From positions 1-22,560 of the forward strand of contig JBGTIH010000047.1 of assembly GCA_041745765.1 (NCBI GenBank): a stretch of DNA of 22,560 nucleotides, in the 5' to 3' direction. Made by a program: the position numbers and the translations under genes. Origin of the DNA: JAHCHG01 sp041745765 (GTDB lineage Bacteria; Acidobacteriota; Blastocatellia; Pyrinomonadales; Pyrinomonadaceae). Shown in pieces: positions 15,423-22,560 of this stretch. Numbering within the stretch: the first letter of the stretch is position 1; each line of letters starts with the position of its first letter. The notes beneath the pieces were generated by a model. The model was not told the DNA's origin and searched no databases. It saw only the letters and a list, made by a program, of their open reading frames with translations.

Positions 15423-15923
15423 CTTTTTTTTCTGCGATTCTTCAAACTGCGCGTTAATTAATTCATCGGTCAATTCGATGCGCGGATTCAGATAATTATT
15501 CGACTTTATCGAAAATCCTTCGCATTCCAGCGAGGCGTTTCCGTATGCGATCTGCCAAAATTCAAACGGCAGATTTTCCCTAGCGGAAAAATCTCTGACA
15601 AAATTTTCTAGATTCGCATTTTCATTCGCATAAAAAATCTCGATTTGATAGAGTTTTGAATCGAAAAATCTGAGATAAACGGCGCGAATCCCATTTAAGT
15701 TCGGCGGCGGAGAATTATTTATAAAATTTTGAAAAAAAGTGCCGGTTTTGATGTTTTTGATATTTAATCTGTTACTGACAGCGCGTTTTGCCTGTGCACC
15801 GCTCATTCCGAGTTTTAAGTTAAAGAGCGTCGGCGCGGCATTTACGCTCAGTTCGCATTTTTCCCGGGCGGAAATGTTCAGAGCGAAAGTTGCCGTTAAA
15901 ATTAAAATTAAAAAAATTTTCAT
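15411..15923 (-). CDS. Small secreted protein of unknown function
   Basis: A 170-residue protein with a signal peptide (MKIFLILILTATFALNISA, cleavage near residue 19). The mature part begins with 'LFNLKLGMSGAQAKRAV', a phrase like those in which a short helix follows a strand in small exported domains, and holds two cysteines (C23 and C133 roughly) that could form a disulfide. The C-terminus is rich in lysine and glutamate. I do not recognise a family. It is convergent with the PQQ dehydrogenase gene, sharing an inverted repeat at the two 3' ends. Confidence 0.72.
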   Translation of the reverse strand: MKIFLILILTATFALNISAREKCELSVNAAPTLFNLKLGMSGAQAKRAVSNRLNIKNIKTGTFFQNFINNSPPPNLNGIRAVYLRFFDSKLYQIEIFYANENANLENFVRDFSARENLPFEFWQIAYGNASLECEGFSIKSNNYLNPRIELTDELINAQFEESQKKKKEN

Positions 15924-16013
15924 CCTATAAGAGATTTTAGTTGAAAAGAGAGCTGACGCAAAGTTTTGCGCGGTGATTTATGTTAAAATCAAACATACAA
16001 AAATAGATTTTCG

Positions 16014-16041
16014 ATTTGCAATTTGCAATTTGCGATTTGTT
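16014..16041 (+). repeat. Heptamer tandem repeat ATTTGCA (four units)
   Basis: ATTTGCA, ATTTGCA, ATTTGCG, ATTTGTT follow each other directly. The run is flanked by CGATTT (overlapping its start) and AAATCG (16043-16048). It lies in the leader of the small acidic gene at 16097. Confidence 0.75.
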
Positions 16042-16096
16042 TGAAATCGGGGGAAATCTTGGCGCAATAACAATTTAAAAGGAGTTTTTTAACCAA

Positions 16097-16300
16097 ATGA
16101 CGGATAAAGAAAAACTAAGCGAAGAAAACGCAACGGAAGAAAATCTAAAAGGCATCGGACAGGAAATACTGGGCGATCTGACGATTATCGGCGGAATGCT
16201 GACGGGCGATCCGGGCGCAATTACCCAAGGAAAATTCAATGCCGGAGTCGGCGAAATTCATCAGGAAGCGAGCGAAGTTCTGGAAGACGAAGAAGAATAA
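16097..16300 (+). CDS. Small acidic protein of unknown function
   Basis: A 67-residue, very acidic protein with charged ends and a glycine-rich middle (IGQEILGDLTIIGGMLTGDP), no signal peptide and no cysteines. The ATG has an unusually good ribosome site for this window (AAAAGGAG, about 12 bases upstream). The length, charge and the 'GQEILGD..' and 'GKFNAGVGE' rhythm resemble small stress-type proteins such as CsbD only loosely, so no name is given. The polymerase gene follows after 109 bases. Real coding is supported by the ribosome site and regular composition. Confidence 0.65.
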   Translation: MTDKEKLSEENATEENLKGIGQEILGDLTIIGGMLTGDPGAITQGKFNAGVGEIHQEASEVLEDEEE

Positions 16301-16360
16301 TTTACAGGGATATTCAGGATAGACGGAGATTTAATTTCGATATTTGTTTTCAAATACTCC

Positions 16361-16392
16361 GAAAACTTTCTGAAACTTCTGAAAACTTTCTG
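16361..16392 (+). repeat. Direct repeat GAAAACTTTCTG upstream of the polymerase gene
   Basis: The 12-base word occurs at 16361-16372 and 16381-16392, exactly 20 bases (about two helical turns) apart, ending 17 bases before the ATG at 16410. It could be a paired protein site or a chance remnant. Confidence 0.45.
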
Positions 16393-16409
16393 TTAACTTT
16401 ATTAAAATT

Positions 16410-18185
16410 ATGGAAGTTTATTTTCAGCTAATTACCGATGCCGAAGCTCTGAAAAAGGCGTATGATGAATTAAAAACGGAAGATTATCTCGGCTTTGATA
16501 CGGAAACGACCGCGCTCGATCCGTTCGAGGGCTATATTCGACTCGTGCAATTAAGCAACGGAAAAGATACGAAAGTCATTGATCTGAAACCTTTTATGGA
16601 AAAGGGCGATCTGAAGACTTTGCCGGAACTTGCGCCGCTTCGCGAGATTTTAAACGCGCCGAAACCGATCAAGGTCGCGCATAATGCGAAATTCGACGCG
16701 AAATGGACGCGGCATCATTTAGGAGTTGATTTGAACGGAATTTTCGACACTCTTCTGGCAAGTCAATTGATCGCCGCCGGAGATCAGGACAGGCGGCATA
16801 ATCTCGCGGCGGTTTCCGAATTTTTTCTCGGCGTAGAGATGGACAAGAGCGAACAAATCAGCGATTGGAGCGCGGATGAATTGTCGCAGTCGCAGATCGA
16901 ATATGCCGCGAAAGATGCCGCGACGATGGTGCCTTTGCGCGAAAAAATCGTCGAAAGATTAAAGCAGGATGATTTGATTCGCGTGGCAAAACTCGAATTC
17001 GATTGCGTGATGCCGATTGCCGCGATGGAACTCAACGGTTTTTTTCTCGATGAAGAGCGTTGGCGCGAACAGCTTGAAAAGGTAAAAAAAGCGCAGGAAA
17101 TCATCGGGTTTGATCTGCAAAAAATGCTTTCGGCGGGAGTCGCGCAAGCGTCCCTTTTCGGCGTGGCGGAAATAAATCTGAATTCGCAAAATCAGGTGAT
17201 GGACGCGCTCAAAAATTTAGGCGTTCCGATGGGCGAAACAACGCGCGGCTGGGAATTGCAGCCGCTGGCGGAAAAATTTCCGGTTGTTGCCAAACTTCTG
17301 GAATATCGCGGCGTGGCAAAATCCCTGACGAGTTTCGGCGAAAATATACTGGAATTTATCAAACCGGAAACCGGCAGAATTCACGCCGATTTCCGGCAGA
17401 TCGGCGCACCGACGGGCAGATTCAGCTGCTCAAAGCCGAATGTGCAGCAAATCCCGCACGAAGAAGAATATCGCCGGTGCTTTCGTGCGCCGGACGGCAA
17501 AAAACTGATTGTCGCCGATTATTCGCAGGTCGAATTGAGGATTTTGGCGGATTTTTCAAATGACGAAAATTTTATCAAGGCTTTTATTTCGGGCGAAGAT
17601 TTTCATAAAACGACCGCCGCGCAGGTTTTTAACGTCAAACCGGAAGAAGTAACGAGCGAGCAGCGTTCGTTTGCCAAAAGATTGAATTTCGGCGTGGTTT
17701 ACGGCATCGGAGCGCAGCGTTTTGCGCTGATGACGGGCTTGACTCAAACCGAAGCGGAAAATGTGATGCGTCGTTATTTTTCGACCTATCGCGGGTTGGA
17801 CGCGTGGCTCAGAGATGCGGCGCGGAAAACGGTTGTTGACCGCACGGCGCGAACCGCGACGGGCAGATTGATGCGTTTTCGTTTTGACGAAAACGACCGC
17901 CGCGCCGCTTCCGGCGCACAGCGCAACGGTAAAAATTTTCCGATTCAAGGATCGAGTGCCGATATTTTAAAACGCGCATTGCGGCTTTTGCACGACAAAA
18001 TCAGCGGAACGAGCGCGAAATTGGTCAATATCGTTCACGACGAAATCATCGTCGAAGCCGATGCTTCGGAAGCCGAAATGACGGCGAAAAGCCTGGAAAA
18101 AGCGATGTGCGACGCGGGCGAGGAATTTATCAAGAAAGTTCCCGTCAATGTTGACGTCCAGATTTCCGATGAATGGAGTAAGTAA
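16410..18185 (+). CDS. Family A DNA polymerase with 3'-5' exonuclease, lacking the 5' nuclease domain
   Basis: A 591-residue DNA polymerase I-type enzyme of Klenow layout. The proofreading domain (about 1-185) keeps the DEDDy residues: D30 and E32 (FDTETTALDP), D96 (NAKFDAKW), Y165 and D169 (YAAKDAA). The polymerase domain has motif A with D370 (VADYSQVELRIL), motif B with R419, K423, F427 and Y431 (QRSFAKRLNFGVVYG) and motif C with H543-D544-E545 (IVHDEIIV). All catalytic residues are present. The FEN-like 5'-3' nuclease of E. coli PolA is absent, and there is no room for it upstream. It may be a second polymerase of the cell or the sole PolA working with a separate nuclease. The TAA stop lies in the arm of a 41-base inverted repeat. 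Confidence 0.94.
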   Translation: MEVYFQLITDAEALKKAYDELKTEDYLGFDTETTALDPFEGYIRLVQLSNGKDTKVIDLKPFMEKGDLKTLPELAPLREILNAPKPIKVAHNAKFDAKWTRHHLGVDLNGIFDTLLASQLIAAGDQDRRHNLAAVSEFFLGVEMDKSEQISDWSADELSQSQIEYAAKDAATMVPLREKIVERLKQDDLIRVAKLEFDCVMPIAAMELNGFFLDEERWREQLEKVKKAQEIIGFDLQKMLSAGVAQASLFGVAEINLNSQNQVMDALKNLGVPMGETTRGWELQPLAEKFPVVAKLLEYRGVAKSLTSFGENILEFIKPETGRIHADFRQIGAPTGRFSCSKPNVQQIPHEEEYRRCFRAPDGKKLIVADYSQVELRILADFSNDENFIKAFISGEDFHKTTAAQVFNVKPEEVTSEQRSFAKRLNFGVVYGIGAQRFALMTGLTQTEAENVMRRYFSTYRGLDAWLRDAARKTVVDRTARTATGRLMRFRFDENDRRAASGAQRNGKNFPIQGSSADILKRALRLLHDKISGTSAKLVNIVHDEIIVEADASEAEMTAKSLEKAMCDAGEEFIKKVPVNVDVQISDEWSK

Positions 18186-18276
18186 TGGTGAATGGTGAAT
18201 GGTGAATGGTGAATGATGAATTTAAGAAATTCTTCAAATTCATCATTCACCATTCACCATTCACCATTCACCATTA
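18183..18276. repeat. 41-base perfect inverted repeat of ATGGTGA heptamers
   Basis: The left arm (18183-18223) begins with the polymerase stop codon and contains four ATGGTGA units plus ATGATGA. The right arm (18236-18276) is its exact complement. The loop AAGAAATTCTTC is itself almost self-complementary. A further half copy (AATTCATCATTCACCAT) lies at about 18281-18297. It separates convergent genes and could terminate both transcripts, though no T-run is obvious. Confidence 0.92.
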
Positions 18277-18303
18277 AGAAAATTCATCATTCACCATAAT
18301 TTT

Positions 18304-19035
18304 TCAGCTTGCCGAAGCTTCTGTCTGATGGGGCTGTAAATAAAGAATTCGCGTACAGCTTTCGCAGGTCATTATCTGTTTGCTGGTTTTCAGTTCGACT
18401 TGCATTTGCGGGCGAAGTGACATAAAACACGCGCTGCACGAACCGTTGATGACTTCTGCTACGGCGATTCCGTCGCGGCTTCTCTGCGCCATACGGTTAT
18501 AGACCGAGGCGAGTTGTGCCGGAAGCGTTAAGAAAATCTCGTCGCGTTTCTGCGTTTCGGCTTCAAATTCTTGCCGATGGGCATTGAGTTCGGCATCGAA
18601 TTTCTTTAATGCCGAATCCCGGGTGGCTTCGAGTGAATTTACTTCTTCGGCGCGTTCTTCGAGAATCTTTTCGACTTCTTCGGTTTCGGTCATTTTTTCC
18701 AAAACCTCGGTTTCGAGTTTGGAAACCTGTTTCTGCAAAGCGTCGAGTTCGCGCATCGCAGTTTCGTATTGTTTTTGATCTTTTGCCGCTTGCAGATTGC
18801 GGTTTGCCCGGTCAATATAGGTTTTATTGGTTATGATTTGATTTTCGAGTTCAGCGCGGATATTGCGCGCCTCGTCGCGTTTATTTTGCAGTTCACGAAT
18901 AGAAAAAGCGTGCTGTTCAAACTCTTGTTCAATACTAGCACGCCTTTCTTTTGCGGTTTCGATACTCTTTTTTAATTTGCGAATGTTGGTATCTGTTTTT
19001 TGTAGTTCTATTAATTTCTCAAGTTCTGACTTCAC
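18304..19035 (-). CDS. Coiled-coil protein with C4 zinc ribbon
   Basis: A 243-residue cytoplasmic protein. Residues 1-170 form a long, highly charged alpha-hairpin coiled coil; 'YETAMRELDALQKQVSKLET' is the most typical stretch. The C-terminal zinc ribbon has C200-x2-C203 (GSCSAC) and C224-x2-C227 (TCESC). This is the architecture of the DUF164/CT398-like 'C4-type zinc ribbon domain' proteins found across bacteria. In Chlamydia a member (CdsZ) is linked to secretion; the function here is unknown. It converges with the polymerase gene. The ATG at 19035 gives the family-typical start. Confidence 0.88.
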   Translation of the reverse strand: MKSELEKLIELQKTDTNIRKLKKSIETAKERRASIEQEFEQHAFSIRELQNKRDEARNIRAELENQIITNKTYIDRANRNLQAAKDQKQYETAMRELDALQKQVSKLETEVLEKMTETEEVEKILEERAEEVNSLEATRDSALKKFDAELNAHRQEFEAETQKRDEIFLTLPAQLASVYNRMAQRSRDGIAVAEVINGSCSACFMSLRPQMQVELKTSKQIMTCESCTRILYLQPHQTEASAS

Positions 19036-19162
19036 GGTTAAAAAATCTCCCTTTGTAATAACTATTTTATTAAGTTAGTTTTATTCTAACCTACAATGAG
19101 AAAAAAAGGAAAATACCAAACAATTTGTTGGTGAGATTTGAAACAGTTGATTTTTCTACGCT

Positions 19163-19209
19163 AAACGAATGAGCGGAATAACAAATATCGTTATCCCGCT
19201 CATTCGTTT
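19163..19209 (-). terminator. Long hairpin downstream of the exoprotease gene
   Basis: AAACGAATGAGCGGAATAAC (19163-19182) pairs with 19190-19209 over 20 positions with one non-match (A against C on the plus strand). In minus-strand RNA that position is a G-U wobble, so the stem is continuous only in the direction of the protease transcript. The following U-run is weak. Confidence 0.6.
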
Positions 19210-19224
19210 TAGTTTCTGACAAAT

Positions 19225-22122
19225 TCATCTAACGAAAGCATTCGGAACAGGAATATCTCCGCTTGCTCCGAAGCCTTGAATCTGAATTCCGGCTGTCGAA
19301 CGGCTGATATACCAAGTGTTGTTTGACGGTCGGAAAACTGCCGCGTCGGAACGCCCGTCGCCGTCGAAATCACCCGGAACGGGAATGTCTCCGCTTGCGC
19401 CGAACGGGAACGAATAGAATGAAAAATCTTCGCTTCTTAAAATAAACCATTCGCCGGTTGCAGGTCGCCAGAAGGCAATATCTGCCTTGCCGTCGCCCGT
19501 GTAATCGGCTTGCACGGTTCTGTCATTGGCGGTTCCGAAAGTCAATACAACCAGTCCGGCGGTTGAGCGGTTAAGCCACCATTGACCTTCTGCCGGACGA
19601 TAAATTGCCAGATCGGCTTTACCATCGCCGTCATAATCAGCCACAACGGGCTTATCCGTCGCCCCGCCGAATGGGATGATGGTCGTTCCGCCGCCGGAGT
19701 TTTGAATAAACCACGTTCCGGTCGAAGGACGAAAAACAGCCGGATCGGCTTTGCCGTCGCCGTCGAAATCAGCCGGAACAGGAATATCGCCGTTTGCACC
19801 GAACGGGAACGAATAGAATGAATTGTCTTCCGAACGAAGAATAAACCATTCCCCCGTAGATGGTCGCCAAAAGGCAACGTCTGTTTTGCCGTCGCCCGTA
19901 AAATCAGCCGGAACGAGTCTATCGGTTCCCGCGCCGAACTGAAAAGCGCGGTTGGTATTATCCGATGAGCGCAGATACCACCATTCGCCGCCTGAGGGGC
20001 GGAAGATCGAAATATCGGTTTTGCCGTCGCCGTCGAAATCAAAGGCGCGGCGCGTATTGGGCGGCACAACCGCTGCTGCCTGCGTTACCGTATGAATTTG
20101 ACCGCCGGTTGAAATCGTGCCGGTTCGCTGAACCGCCGACGTATTCGCCGCAACCGAATAATTAACCGTGCCGTTGCCGTTGCCCGTCGAGGATGTTGTC
20201 ATCCACGCGGCATTGCTTTGCGCCGTCCAAGCGCAGCCCGCCGGAGAATTGACTCCAAAACTGCCGCCGCCACCCGCCGCCGTGAACGATTGGCTGCTCG
20301 ACGTGATTGTAAAATTACAGCTTGGAGCGTCTGTTGTCAGGCTGACCGTGTAATTACCGAATCGGTTACCTTCGACCGAAGTGGCGTAGATATAATAAGT
20401 TCCGGTTGCGGGAAGCGTCAGAAAACCGCTTCCGGCTGGAATTCTCGATGTTGAGCCGTTGCCGTTTTGACCGATTATCGCTCCGCTCGAATTTACAAGA
20501 AATAAATATGTAAAAAACGCGCCGGAGTTTTGCGAAACGGCGACGCCTTGTCCTTGCGTTCCGTTGAATGCGTAAACATCGGCGCGATTGCCGAAGGGAA
20601 GCAGACAATCGGTGTTGGCGAGGGTGCCGTTAATAGTTTGCCCGAAACTGATTGGCATTGCCGAACTGCATGGATCAACATCTGAAGTGTTCAAAGCCGT
20701 ATCGAGTTTTATACGCGGTTTAACAAATCCGTTGCGCGAATCCAAAACCTGTATGCCGCTGTATCGCAAGCGAGTGTAAGTTTGCGCAATCGTGTCGTTT
20801 GGAAACTTTTGTTTCATCACCGCCCACGCTCCGGCAACCATCGGCGCAGCCATCGAAGTTCCGTCTTTGTTATCGTAACCTCCGCCCGGAACGGCTGAAA
20901 GAATCAATTCGCCCGGGGCGAGCAGATTGAGAAAACTCGCGCTGTTTGAAAAAGTCGAAACGAAATCAATCGGATAAACGTCGCCGTCGTTGGTCGAGCC
21001 GACGCTGAACGCGGTCGAAACGCAAGCCGGACTACCTATCGAATCGGTGTAACTGTCATTGCCCGAAGCGACAATCGTTGGAATGCCCGCTGCTCGCAGA
21101 GTATCAATTATCGCTTTATACTCCGGTTGCTGGGCGTCGCAATAATTGAAATAGCGTCCGCCGCCGAGGCTCATATTAACTGCGTCAATCGCGTAAGTTG
21201 TGCGAAGCGCATAGACTCGTTCGAGTCCAGAAATTACGTCGCCTGTGAATGAGATCGTGCAGTCGCTGGTGCTTTGACAATTTGTTACCCGTGAAAAAAC
21301 CTGAACGGCGATGATGTTGGCATGTCGCGCCACACCATTGCCGATAATTTGCGGATTACCGCCGGCGGCGATTCCGGCGACGTGCGTGCCGTGCGTGCAG
21401 CCGGCAACGCCGCAGTGCAGACCCGACCCGCTGGCGGTTGAAGAACTAGCGCCGCCCGGGCAGACACTCGCGGTGGTGCCGGTTGTCCTTGAATAACACG
21501 CTTCGGAAACGACACGGTTGTTAAAAAACGGGTGAAATTTGTCAACGCCCGTGTCGAGAACGGCGACCGTTCGTCCCGCGCCGGAAAATCCGCCGAAAGT
21601 TCCGCCCGACGCGCCGCCGAACGGACTGCCGCCGATAATCGGAATGCTCTGGGGCAGCATTTGTTTTTGCATTTTGTCTTCTTGAATACTGATTATGTCC
21701 GGCGATTGGCGCAAAACGTCGAGCGCACTTTCGGAAATTTCCATTGCCATAAACGGAATAAAGTCGAATTTTTTCGGGTTGAAGATTTCAAAATCGCGCA
21801 GGTGATCAAGAATAGACGCTTGTTTCGCTTTAATATCACCGCGCTGTTTGTCCTGCGCGACTCTGCCGAGTTCGGCGTCGTTCCGGTAATTTTCCACTTG
21901 AAACCCGACAATAATTTTGACCGAACCGTCGCGCCGCGCCGTGGCAGCTAAACGGTCGAACATCACATGTAAATCGGTCGCCGCCGGCGGTGTTCTCTCT
22001 CCGAGCGGAAAGTTGTCATAGTAGAACGGCTTGAAAATTTGAGCGGATAACGACACGCCGAGCGCGCTCATAATTAAAAAAAGACAGCAAAATGATGCGA
22101 ACAAATTTTTGATGCGATTCAT
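19225..22122 (-). CDS. Subtilisin-like secreted protease (S8) with PPC, BACON and DFDGDG repeats
   Basis: A 965-residue exported protease. Layout: signal peptide (1-27), I9-like propeptide (about 65-150), S8 catalytic domain with D190 (AVLDTGVD), H244 (HGTHVAG), oxyanion N355 (ASGND) and S423 (GTSMAAPMVAGA). Next come a pre-peptidase C-terminal domain (about 483-597), a BACON-like domain (about 602-682) with 'CAWTAQSNAAWM', and six D-x-D/T-G-D-G-[KR] loop repeats (about 692-965), similar to FG-GAP/VCBS calcium loops. The catalytic triad is complete, so it should be active. The last 15 residues, ending GDIPVPNAFVR, recur in the next gene. The repeats probably bind calcium or surfaces; that is inference. 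Confidence 0.95.
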   Translation of the reverse strand: MNRIKNLFASFCCLFLIMSALGVSLSAQIFKPFYYDNFPLGERTPPAATDLHVMFDRLAATARRDGSVKIIVGFQVENYRNDAELGRVAQDKQRGDIKAKQASILDHLRDFEIFNPKKFDFIPFMAMEISESALDVLRQSPDIISIQEDKMQKQMLPQSIPIIGGSPFGGASGGTFGGFSGAGRTVAVLDTGVDKFHPFFNNRVVSEACYSRTTGTTASVCPGGASSSTASGSGLHCGVAGCTHGTHVAGIAAGGNPQIIGNGVARHANIIAVQVFSRVTNCQSTSDCTISFTGDVISGLERVYALRTTYAIDAVNMSLGGGRYFNYCDAQQPEYKAIIDTLRAAGIPTIVASGNDSYTDSIGSPACVSTAFSVGSTNDGDVYPIDFVSTFSNSASFLNLLAPGELILSAVPGGGYDNKDGTSMAAPMVAGAWAVMKQKFPNDTIAQTYTRLRYSGIQVLDSRNGFVKPRIKLDTALNTSDVDPCSSAMPISFGQTINGTLANTDCLLPFGNRADVYAFNGTQGQGVAVSQNSGAFFTYLFLVNSSGAIIGQNGNGSTSRIPAGSGFLTLPATGTYYIYATSVEGNRFGNYTVSLTTDAPSCNFTITSSSQSFTAAGGGGSFGVNSPAGCAWTAQSNAAWMTTSSTGNGNGTVNYSVAANTSAVQRTGTISTGGQIHTVTQAAAVVPPNTRRAFDFDGDGKTDISIFRPSGGEWWYLRSSDNTNRAFQFGAGTDRLVPADFTGDGKTDVAFWRPSTGEWFILRSEDNSFYSFPFGANGDIPVPADFDGDGKADPAVFRPSTGTWFIQNSGGGTTIIPFGGATDKPVVADYDGDGKADLAIYRPAEGQWWLNRSTAGLVVLTFGTANDRTVQADYTGDGKADIAFWRPATGEWFILRSEDFSFYSFPFGASGDIPVPGDFDGDGRSDAAVFRPSNNTWYISRSTAGIQIQGFGASGDIPVPNAFVR

Positions 22123-22288
22123 ATTTTTTCTCCTCTGAAGTCGGAAACTTCATTCGAATAATTTGGATTTAAATGAAAATTACAGGTAAATTTGGCTTTC
22201 AATAATATATGCGAGAAAAATGTGAAAAGTATGACAAAAAAATCAAATTTTTTTCATCACTAACAAAAAGAACAGACAATTCTATAAA

Positions 22289-22316
22289 AAGGCGGCGTAA
22301 GTGATTACGCCGCCTT
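22289..22316 (-). terminator. Rho-independent terminator of the partial right-hand gene
   Basis: A perfect 12-base stem (AAGGCGGCGTAA with TTACGCCGCCTT) and a 4-base loop (22301-22304). On the minus strand it is followed by a T-run, and it lies 31 bases after the stop codon of the gene ending at 22348. Confidence 0.85.
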
Positions 22317-22347
22317 GCTTTTAGAGAGTAGTGAACATCGAAAAAAG

Positions 22348-22560
22348 CTACCGCACGAAAGCATTTGGAACAGGAATATCTCCGTTTGCTCCGAAGCCTT
22401 GAATCTTAACTCCGGATAGCGAAGCGTTGATATACCACGTATTGTTTGACGGTCGGAAAACCGCGAAATCGGATCTGCCGTCGCCGTCATAATCGCCCGG
22501 TGCGGGAATGTCGCCGCTTGCGCCGAACGGCACGGCGAAGAATGAGAAATCTTCACTTCT
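22348..22560 (-). CDS. Partial secreted-type protein ending in DYDGDG repeats
   Basis: Only the last 70 residues are in the window; the 5' part lies beyond base 22560. The visible part starts RSEDFSFFAVPFGASGD, carries one calcium-loop motif (DYDGDGRSD) and ends GFGANGDIPVPNAFVR before a TAG stop. Its sequence matches the end of the S8 protease repeat region almost word for word at protein level, and in long runs at DNA level. An ATG-like start inside (22533) is a shadow of the longer frame. The N-terminal activity is unknown; such tails occur on diverse exported proteins. A strong terminator follows. Confidence 0.88.
   Translation of the reverse strand, partial: RSEDFSFFAVPFGASGDIPAPGDYDGDGRSDFAVFRPSNNTWYINASLSGVKIQGFGANGDIPVPNAFVR

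Noticed and set aside
18183..18297. A CRISPR array
   Set aside because: The repeat unit is only 7 bases with no spacers, arranged as a palindrome, and there are no cas genes in the window.
20366..21951. Several overlapping open frames on both strands inside the protease gene
   Set aside because: The minus-strand 965-codon frame carries all S8, PPC, BACON and repeat motifs without interruption; the others are shadows of its GC-rich codons.

Overview
The window looks like chromosomal DNA from an Acidobacteriota bacterium, most likely of the Blastocatellia/Pyrinomonadaceae type. The evidence is the moderate GC content, frequent lack of strong Shine-Dalgarno sites, and secreted proteins ending in DFDGDGK-type repeats with the wording 'FRPS.GEW..LRS.D..F.SFPFG..GDIPVP', which I recall from that group. 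The placement is from memory, not from a search.

Left part (1-6099). A complete IS982-family insertion sequence fills bases 1-945, and its left terminal repeat begins exactly at base 1. Then, all on the minus strand and read right to left, comes a respiratory complex I operon: nuoA, nuoB, nuoC, nuoD, two small coiled-coil genes, nuoE. The two small genes fit tightly between nuoD and nuoE and resemble each other. nuoF does not follow. Instead there is a hairpin-rich spacer and a secreted SIMPL-like (DUF541) gene next to the IS.

Middle part (6418-9661, plus strand). A 367-residue protein of unknown role is followed by thiS and thiG (thiazole synthesis), a three-span membrane protein with a coiled coil, and a lipoprotein cytochrome c. 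A terminator-like hairpin separates thiS from thiG.

9684-11957 (minus). An endonuclease/exonuclease/phosphatase-fold protein lies downstream of a phospholipase D/cardiolipin synthase-like protein, an arrangement like E. coli ybhP-clsB. After an 820-base gap without genes come a secreted beta-lactamase-fold serine hydrolase and a lipoprotein PQQ-type sugar dehydrogenase (plus), then a small secreted protein (minus).

Right part (16097-22560). A 67-residue acidic protein and a family A DNA polymerase with proofreading domain but no 5' nuclease lie on the plus strand. They converge on a coiled-coil zinc-ribbon protein. Next is a 965-residue subtilisin-like exoprotease with PPC, BACON and six calcium-loop repeats. 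A second, truncated gene with nearly the same C-terminal repeats runs off the right edge.

The most distinctive features are the paired coiled-coil genes inside the nuo operon, a family of 7-bp-period tandem repeats that abut three stop codons and form long hairpins, and the shared C-terminal repeat module of the two exported proteins. No tRNA, rRNA, CRISPR array or obvious phage module was seen.
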